Source: Actinoplanes palleronii (GTDB lineage: Bacteria; Actinomycetota; Actinomycetes; Mycobacteriales; Micromonosporaceae). Taken from it: DNA of 35,549 nt. Both the position numbers and the translations under genes were made by a program. Below, in pieces: positions 30,744 to 35,549 of the stretch; position 1 is the stretch's first letter, and the number at the start of each line of letters is the position of its first letter. The stretch spans positions 1-35,549 of the forward strand of contig NZ_BOMS01000022.1 in NCBI RefSeq assembly GCF_016862315.1, in the 5' to 3' direction. Under the pieces are notes generated by a model. That model was not told where the DNA came from and ran no database searches. It saw nothing but the letters and a program-made list of their open reading frames with translations.

Positions 30744-32026
30744 GACGTCACCAGTTGTCGGGGAAGGTCGGCGGTGGGCGCGCCGAACTGCTGGAAGGCG
30801 ATCCGTTCCTCGATCGGGTAGATCTCCCGGCCGGTCAGGCCCTTGAGGATCACCGAGTTCCGGTACGGCCCCATGCCCAGGTCCGGGGCGGTGAGGCTGT
30901 GCGTGTGCTCCTCGGCGTTCTGCACGAAGATCTCGTCACCGGCCACGTCGACCGAGTAGTCCACGGCCACGTCGAAACGGCCGCGGGCGTCCCAGTTGAT
31001 CCGGTCGCGGACCGGGTCCAGGAAGGACGGGACCCGCGCGGCGTACCCGGTGGCCAGCAGCAGGCCCTGTGTCCCGGCCGTGAACGAGCGGCCCTGCTCC
31101 CGGTGCTGCAGCGCCAGGGTGTACCGGCCGGCGGCCTCGTCCCAGATCACGCCCTCCAGCTCGACGCCGGTGAGCATGGTGGTCGGCACCGGGCCGGTGA
31201 GGCTCTTCGCGTAGAGCGTCTCGTAGATCGCGTCGACCAGGTCGGCGCTGATGCCCTTGTAGAGGTTGCGCTGCTCGCGGCCGAGCCGGTCACGGACCTC
31301 CATCGGCAGCGAGTGGTGGTACCGGATGTACTCCGGGGAGGTCATCTCCAGGGTCAGCTTGGTGTACTCCATCGGGAAGTACCGCGGCGACCGGGTGATC
31401 CAGCTCAGGTGGTAGCCGTACGTGTCGATCTCGGTGAGCAGGTCGTGGTAGATCTCGGCCGCGCTCTGCCCGCTGCCGACCACCGTGATCGTGTCGAGGG
31501 ACTGCAGCTTCGCCTTGTTGGCCAGGTAGTCGGCGCTGTGCACGTACGGTCCCTGGTCGACGACGGCCGGGACGCGCGGCGCGGTGCCGATGCCGAGGAC
31601 CAGCTTGCGGGCCCGGAACGTCTCCCCCTCCGTCTGCACGAGATATGCCTCGCCGTCGTGGGTCACCTTGTCCACGCGGGTGTTCCAGCGGATCGAGCTC
31701 AGCTGGCCGGCGACCCACTTGCAGTACTCGTTGTACTCGGCGCGCAGCGGGAAGAAGCTCTCCCGGATGTAGAACGGGTACAGCCGGCCGACCTGCTTGA
31801 GGTAGTTCAGGAAACTGAACCGCGAGGTCGGGTCGGCCATGGTGACCAGGTCGGCGAGGAACGGCACCTGGATGGTGACGCCCTCGATCATCAGACCGGG
31901 GTGCCAGTCGAACCCGGCGCGCTGTTCCAGGAAGATCCCGTCCACCTCGGGCCGGTCCTCGGTGAGCGCGGCCAGGCCGAGGTTGAACGGGCCGGCGCCG
32001 ATCGCCACGAAATCGTACGTGTGCAT
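30740..32026 (-). CDS. desB: Lysine/cadaverine N6-hydroxylase (DesB-like)
   Basis: This 428-residue flavin monooxygenase of the SidA/IucD/PvdA family uses FAD, NADPH and O2 to hydroxylate the terminal amine of cadaverine or lysine. FAD binds at VAIGAGPFNLG (7-17), NADPH at VVGSGQSAAEIYHDL (182-196), and the C-terminal LLLATGYAARVPSF is the family's ATGY motif. Substrate-side motifs DWHPGLMIEGVTIQVPFLAD and RFSFLNYLK are intact. Full length. It overlaps the stop of the decarboxylase gene by one base (32026) and the start of the fused synthetase by four, so the operon is translationally coupled. Confidence 0.94.
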   Translation of the reverse strand: MHTYDFVAIGAGPFNLGLAALTEDRPEVDGIFLEQRAGFDWHPGLMIEGVTIQVPFLADLVTMADPTSRFSFLNYLKQVGRLYPFYIRESFFPLRAEYNEYCKWVAGQLSSIRWNTRVDKVTHDGEAYLVQTEGETFRARKLVLGIGTAPRVPAVVDQGPYVHSADYLANKAKLQSLDTITVVGSGQSAAEIYHDLLTEIDTYGYHLSWITRSPRYFPMEYTKLTLEMTSPEYIRYHHSLPMEVRDRLGREQRNLYKGISADLVDAIYETLYAKSLTGPVPTTMLTGVELEGVIWDEAAGRYTLALQHREQGRSFTAGTQGLLLATGYAARVPSFLDPVRDRINWDARGRFDVAVDYSVDVAGDEIFVQNAEEHTHSLTAPDLGMGPYRNSVILKGLTGREIYPIEERIAFQQFGAPTADLPRQLVTS

Positions 32027-33477
32027 CAGACCATCACCGCCGCGCCGCTCTTCTCGCCGAGCAGGTCCCGCCCGGTCAGCCGGATCAGGTTCAGCACGTT
32101 GGCCAGGTGTTCCATCGTGGTGTTCGGGTTCAGCAGGGTGAACTTCAGCCAGTAGTGGCCGCCCATCACGGTGCCGGCCACGATCGCCTCACCGCCGTGG
32201 AACAGTCGCTGGCGCAGCCGGGGCATCAGCTCGTCGCACTCCGCGACGGTCATCCCGTCCGGCCGGTACCGGAACAGCACGGTGCTCAGCGTCGGCGCGG
32301 CGAGCGCCTCGAAGTCGGGGTCCCGGCCGATCTCGGCGTGCACCTCGGCGGCACGGTCCACGACCGTGTCGAACATGGTGCCGATCTCCTCGGAACCCAT
32401 CGTGCGCAGCGTCATCCAGAGCTTGAGCGCGTCGAACCGCCGGGTGGTCTGCAGGCTCTTGTCCACCTGGTTGGGCACGGTCGCGGTCCGCGGGTTCAGG
32501 TAGTCGGCGTGCACCGCGATCCGGCGCATCGTCTCACCCCGGCGCACCACGATCGCGCTGCAGCTGACCGGCTGGTAGAAGCTCTTGTGGAAGTCGACGG
32601 TGACCGAGTCGGCCCGCTCGATGCCGTCCAGCAGGTGCCGGCGGCGGGGCGAGACGAGCAGGCCACAGCCGTACGCGGCGTCCACGTGCAGCCAGACGCC
32701 CTGGCTCTCGCAGATCGGGCCGATCACGTCGACCGGGTCGATCCGGCCCAGGTCGGTGGTGCCGGTGGTGGCGACCACGGCCATCGGCAGGCCGCCGTCC
32801 CGGCGTACCCCCTCGATCGCCGCGACCAGCGCGTCCGGGTCCATCCGGCCGGTGCCGTCGGTGGCGACGCCGACCACCGCGTCCGCGGCCAGGCCGAGGA
32901 TGCCGGCCGACTTGCTGACGCTGAAGTGGCTCTCGGTGGTCGCGAAGATCCGCAGCCGGGCCAGGCTCGCCTCGCGGGACCGGCCCTCCAGGGCCTCCTC
33001 CCGGGCGAGCAGCAGACCCTGCAGGTTGGACTGGGTGCCGCCGCTGGTGAAGACACCGTCCGCGCCGGGGCCGAAGCCGATCCGGCCGGCCGTCCAGTCG
33101 ATCAGGCGGCGCTCGATCAGGGTGCCGGTGGCGCTCTGGTCCCAGGTGTCGACCGAGGAGTTGATCGCGGAGATCAGCACCTCGGCGCTCAGTGCCGGGA
33201 TGGCGACCGGGCAGTTCAGGTGCGCCACGTAGGTCGGCTCGTGGAACCAGACGGCGTTGTCCACATAGAGCCGGGCGACCTCGTGCAGCGCGGCACCGGT
33301 GTCGCCCAGCGGGCGGTCCAGATCCACGGCGTCGACCTGGACCTGCAGGTCACCGACGGTGGCGCCGGAGTACGGCTGCCGCACTGCCTTCACCCGGTCG
33401 GCGAGCAGCGCCGATGCGTGCCACACGCCGGACGTGTACGCGTCCAGCGTGGACCCGGAGAACAGATGCGGGGACAC
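32026..33477 (-). CDS. desA: PLP-dependent lysine decarboxylase (DesA-like)
   Basis: This roughly 483-residue group II decarboxylase converts lysine to cadaverine, the first step of desferrioxamine-type siderophore synthesis. The PLP lysine is Lys298 in VDFHKSFYQP. The Asp pairing with the ring nitrogen is Asp266 in HVDAAYGCG, and TESHFSVSK holds the stacking His. GGTQSNLQGLL binds the phosphate. Two starts are possible: the GTG at 33477 (GGAGG 5 bases upstream) used here, or a TTG at 33489 with AGGAGG 5 bases upstream. It is the first gene of the operon, and an iron box overlaps the AGGAGG, so iron should repress the whole pathway. Confidence 0.94.
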   Translation of the reverse strand: MSPHLFSGSTLDAYTSGVWHASALLADRVKAVRQPYSGATVGDLQVQVDAVDLDRPLGDTGAALHEVARLYVDNAVWFHEPTYVAHLNCPVAIPALSAEVLISAINSSVDTWDQSATGTLIERRLIDWTAGRIGFGPGADGVFTSGGTQSNLQGLLLAREEALEGRSREASLARLRIFATTESHFSVSKSAGILGLAADAVVGVATDGTGRMDPDALVAAIEGVRRDGGLPMAVVATTGTTDLGRIDPVDVIGPICESQGVWLHVDAAYGCGLLVSPRRRHLLDGIERADSVTVDFHKSFYQPVSCSAIVVRRGETMRRIAVHADYLNPRTATVPNQVDKSLQTTRRFDALKLWMTLRTMGSEEIGTMFDTVVDRAAEVHAEIGRDPDFEALAAPTLSTVLFRYRPDGMTVAECDELMPRLRQRLFHGGEAIVAGTVMGGHYWLKFTLLNPNTTMEHLANVLNLIRLTGRDLLGEKSGAAVMV

Positions 33478-33499
33478 GGACTCCTCCAACGCGGCCTCC

Positions 33500-33518
33500 T
33501 AAGGTAAACCTTACCTAA
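33500..33518 (-). promoter_or_regulatory. Iron box (DmdR/IdeR-type operator) of the siderophore operon
   Basis: On the minus strand the 19 bases TTAGGTAAGGTTTACCTTA match the iron-box consensus of actinobacterial DmdR/IdeR/DtxR repressors and form an almost perfect palindrome. The site overlaps the first base of the AGGAGG upstream of the decarboxylase gene. Fe(II)-loaded repressor bound here would block transcription when iron is plentiful. Confidence 0.88.
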
Positions 33519-33665
33519 CTTCGAAGGGGAGGCTAACCGGCCGGTCACGAATATGAAACCTGGAGCCTGAACGGCCGCTCATGATCCACAAGGGGCATGA
33601 GCAGCGGTCCCACGCCTTTCCGAGGGTGCATATCGAGCATTAGTGATTAGTCACACAACACAAAT

Positions 33666-33693
33666 GGGGCCTACCGCACGCGCGGCAGGCCCC
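33666..33693 (-). terminator. Intrinsic terminator of the glucanase gene
   Basis: GGGGCCTACCGC and GCGGCAGGCCCC pair with one mismatch around a 4-base loop. On the minus strand it starts 12 bases after the glucanase stop and is followed by CATTTGTGTTG, which is T-rich. Confidence 0.75.
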
Positions 33694-33704
33694 AGATCTC
33701 AGCC

Positions 33705-35351
33705 TCAGAAGGCAGTGAACGTGATCTGTGCGGCTCGCGGGTCACCGTCGTGGACCAGCGACTCCTGGTTGAGCACGTCGTCGAAGGCGAACGCGTACGC
33801 CTTGCCGTCGACCATGTTGGCGTGGATCACCTTGGCGTACAGGTTGGCCGGGTTGCCCTGGTAGAAGTCGGCGGCCGTGCCACTCGGCTGGACGTCGAGC
33901 CGGCCCAGCGTGGTGCGCTGCATCGCGGCGCAGAGGGTCCGCGCGATCGGGCCGACGACCTGGTCGTTCGGAGCGCCGAGCGCGCCGTCGCAGCCCCAGA
34001 CGTTCGCGGTGCTCGGCTTGGTGAACGAGGCCACCGTCCGGCCCGAGGTGTCGGTGAAGTTCATGACGTCACCCGAGGTGCGGCCGGTGTACTTCACGCT
34101 CGGCTGGTCGGTGAACGGCGTGACGGTCAGGGCCTTCGATGTGTACGCGCCCCAGGCGCTCGTGATGTACGAGTCCAGGTAGGTCGGGCTCATCAGGCCC
34201 GCGTCGGCCGCCTTGCCCGGCGCCAGCACCCGCAGCACGGTCCCGTCGGCGCGGGTCACCACGCTCTTCGCGAACGCGCTGTCCGCCTTGATCGCGTCGA
34301 TCACCTTCTGCCGGCCGCCGGTCTTCACCTCGCCGGTCACGCTGGTCACGCCGCTGCCGCCGGTCACACCGACGATGTGCGGGATCGCGAACATGTCCAC
34401 CTGCGAGCTGTTCAGCCACAGCCCGGACGAGTTGACGGTGAACTCGCTCCAGTCGAACAGGATGTCGTGGTTCGGGTCGCCACCGGCCCACGGCGCGGGC
34501 TGCACCAGGCCGTCCGGGGTCAGCCGGAAGTCGAGCTTCTGACCGAACGAGAAGTACAACCGGCCGGAGAGGTTGCGCGGCACCTTGATCGTGGTGCTGC
34601 CGCCGGCGGCCGGGCCGTCGATCGACACGTCCGGCGCCGGGACCGGGGTGGCCGCGCCGCCGGTCCACGGGGTGAAACCGCCGGCCTTGTTCACGTAACC
34701 GAGCTTGCCGGTGTCCAGGTTGACGCCCAGCACGTAGAGGTGGACGGCGTCGTTGCGGCCGGACTTGTTGCTCACCGTGACCGGGAGCAGGTCCTCGCGC
34801 GGCGGGACGGTCGCGGCCTTCGTCGGGGTGGCCGTCGGCGCGGTGGTCGTCGTCGGGGCGACGGTCGGCGCGGTGGTCGGCGCCGCGGTGGTCGGCGCGA
34901 CGGTCGCGGTCTTCGTGGGGGCCACGGTCGGCGCCGTGGTCACGGTGCCGCCGTCGGTCGCGCCGCCGCAGGGCTGGCCGTTCAGCTTGCAGTTGACCGG
35001 CTGGCCACCCGAGCCGACGAATCCGAACGTCACCTTTCCGTCGACCGGAATCGCGCCGTTCCAACTACTGTTCGTGAATGTCCGGTGACTGCCACTGACG
35101 GCCATCTGGGTGTCCCAGAAACTGCCGACAGTGCCACCGGCGGGCATGTCGAATTCGACTTTCCAGGAGGTCATCGCGGACGTTCCGGCGTTGCTGATGA
35201 CCACCTCGTCCTGCCAGCCGGAGCCCCAGTCGGACACCGTACGCAGGGTTGCAGTGGCAGCGGCGGCGGACGCGGGCAGTGCTACCCAGGCGGTGCCGAC
35301 CGCGGCGACGGTCGCCAGTGAGGCGAGCAACAACGTTCTTTTCCGGCGCAT
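33705..35351 (-). CDS. Secreted CBM2-GH64 endo-beta-1,3-glucanase
   Basis: This 548-residue extracellular enzyme degrades beta-1,3-glucan such as fungal cell wall or laminarin. A Sec signal peptide (1 to about 31, MRRKRTLLLASLATVAAVGT... ending PASAAAA) is followed by a CBM2 binding module (about 33-128, with SDWGSGWQDEV, SSWNGAIP and a Cys121-Cys128 pair). A Thr/Pro/Ala linker with APT repeats spans 134-184, and the GH64 domain covers about 188-548. The likely catalytic pair is Glu303 (DWSEFTV) and Asp319 (SSQVDMF), 16 residues apart as in the characterised Streptomyces matensis enzyme. GGAGG lies 9 bases before the ATG. Monocistronic. Confidence 0.93.
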   Translation of the reverse strand: MRRKRTLLLASLATVAAVGTAWVALPASAAAATATLRTVSDWGSGWQDEVVISNAGTSAMTSWKVEFDMPAGGTVGSFWDTQMAVSGSHRTFTNSSWNGAIPVDGKVTFGFVGSGGQPVNCKLNGQPCGGATDGGTVTTAPTVAPTKTATVAPTTAAPTTAPTVAPTTTTAPTATPTKAATVPPREDLLPVTVSNKSGRNDAVHLYVLGVNLDTGKLGYVNKAGGFTPWTGGAATPVPAPDVSIDGPAAGGSTTIKVPRNLSGRLYFSFGQKLDFRLTPDGLVQPAPWAGGDPNHDILFDWSEFTVNSSGLWLNSSQVDMFAIPHIVGVTGGSGVTSVTGEVKTGGRQKVIDAIKADSAFAKSVVTRADGTVLRVLAPGKAADAGLMSPTYLDSYITSAWGAYTSKALTVTPFTDQPSVKYTGRTSGDVMNFTDTSGRTVASFTKPSTANVWGCDGALGAPNDQVVGPIARTLCAAMQRTTLGRLDVQPSGTAADFYQGNPANLYAKVIHANMVDGKAYAFAFDDVLNQESLVHDGDPRAAQITFTAF

Positions 35352-35524
35352 CGGGAATCGCCTCCGGGGGAGATGTGATCGGGGAAGACCCCATTATGGG
35401 AAATCCCCGGGGCTTCCGGTCACATCTTTAAGGTTCCTTTAACGTGACGTCTTTCCCGGAACCTGATAACACTTTCCCCCAGATTTTCCGCCGAAGACCG
35501 GGCCGCGGCGCGACAGGCCGACGT

Positions 35525-35549
35525 GTGGGGACTTTCGGCGCGGAGCGCA
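35525..35549. repeat. Copy of the 61-bp repeat start at the window edge
   Basis: These 25 bases, beginning GTGGGGACTTTCGGCGCG, match 26056-26080 at 24 of 25 positions. The repeat runs off the window, so its length and copy number here are unknown. Confidence 0.8.

Overview
The window is high-GC actinobacterial DNA, most likely from the Micromonosporaceae (an Actinoplanes-like organism). The family assignment is inferred. It rests on strong G/C third-position bias, many GTG starts, leaderless promoters, an XRE/DUF397 pair, a Gly-Cys-Val tRNA cluster, a CBM2-GH64 secreted glucanase, and a hydroxamate siderophore operon with an acyltransferase-IucA/IucC fusion. No species is claimed.

Positions 1 to about 11.84 kb look like an accessory region ending at a tRNA cluster. 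In order they hold: a small membrane protein; an XRE regulator with operator-like palindromes and its DUF397 partner; a degraded tandem duplication of a small gene plus its terminator; a VapBC-type toxin-antitoxin pair with a frameshifted second toxin remnant; a third small-gene paralogue; three large uncharacterised genes that share domains pairwise (434, 509 and 429 aa, the last ending in a pRiA4b ORF-3 domain); a DUF2786 protein; a UPF0158 protein; an orphan coding remnant; and a repeat lying against tRNA-Val. A 24-bp core of that repeat recurs exactly 7.3 kb upstream. No integrase or transposase is visible.

From 11.85 to about 26.2 kb the sequence looks like ordinary chromosome. It has three tRNAs (Val-GAC, Cys-GCA, Gly-GCC), an Eis-like acetyltransferase, a flavinylation and electron-transfer cassette (membrane ferric-reductase-like protein, FMN-binding protein, ApbE), a cobalamin operon (cobL-cobM-cobK with 4-bp overlaps), a GGDEF protein, two overlapping membrane-protein genes, an NmrA-like oxidoreductase, a GlxA-type regulator and an unrecognised 391-aa gene. 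This stretch ends in a four-copy 61-bp tandem repeat. A 25-bp piece of that repeat recurs at the right edge of the window.

From 26.17 to 33.5 kb a tightly packed minus-strand operon encodes a desferrioxamine-type siderophore pathway: lysine decarboxylase, lysine N6-hydroxylase, a fused GNAT-IucA/IucC synthetase, a penicillin-acylase-family hydrolase without a signal peptide, and a second stand-alone GNAT acyltransferase. An iron box (DmdR/IdeR type) overlaps the first gene's ribosome-binding site. The window closes with a secreted GH64 beta-1,3-glucanase. The most promising leads are the siderophore operon with its two acyltransferases and a cytosolic-looking acylase, the domain-linked trio at 5 to 9.3 kb, and the repeat families.
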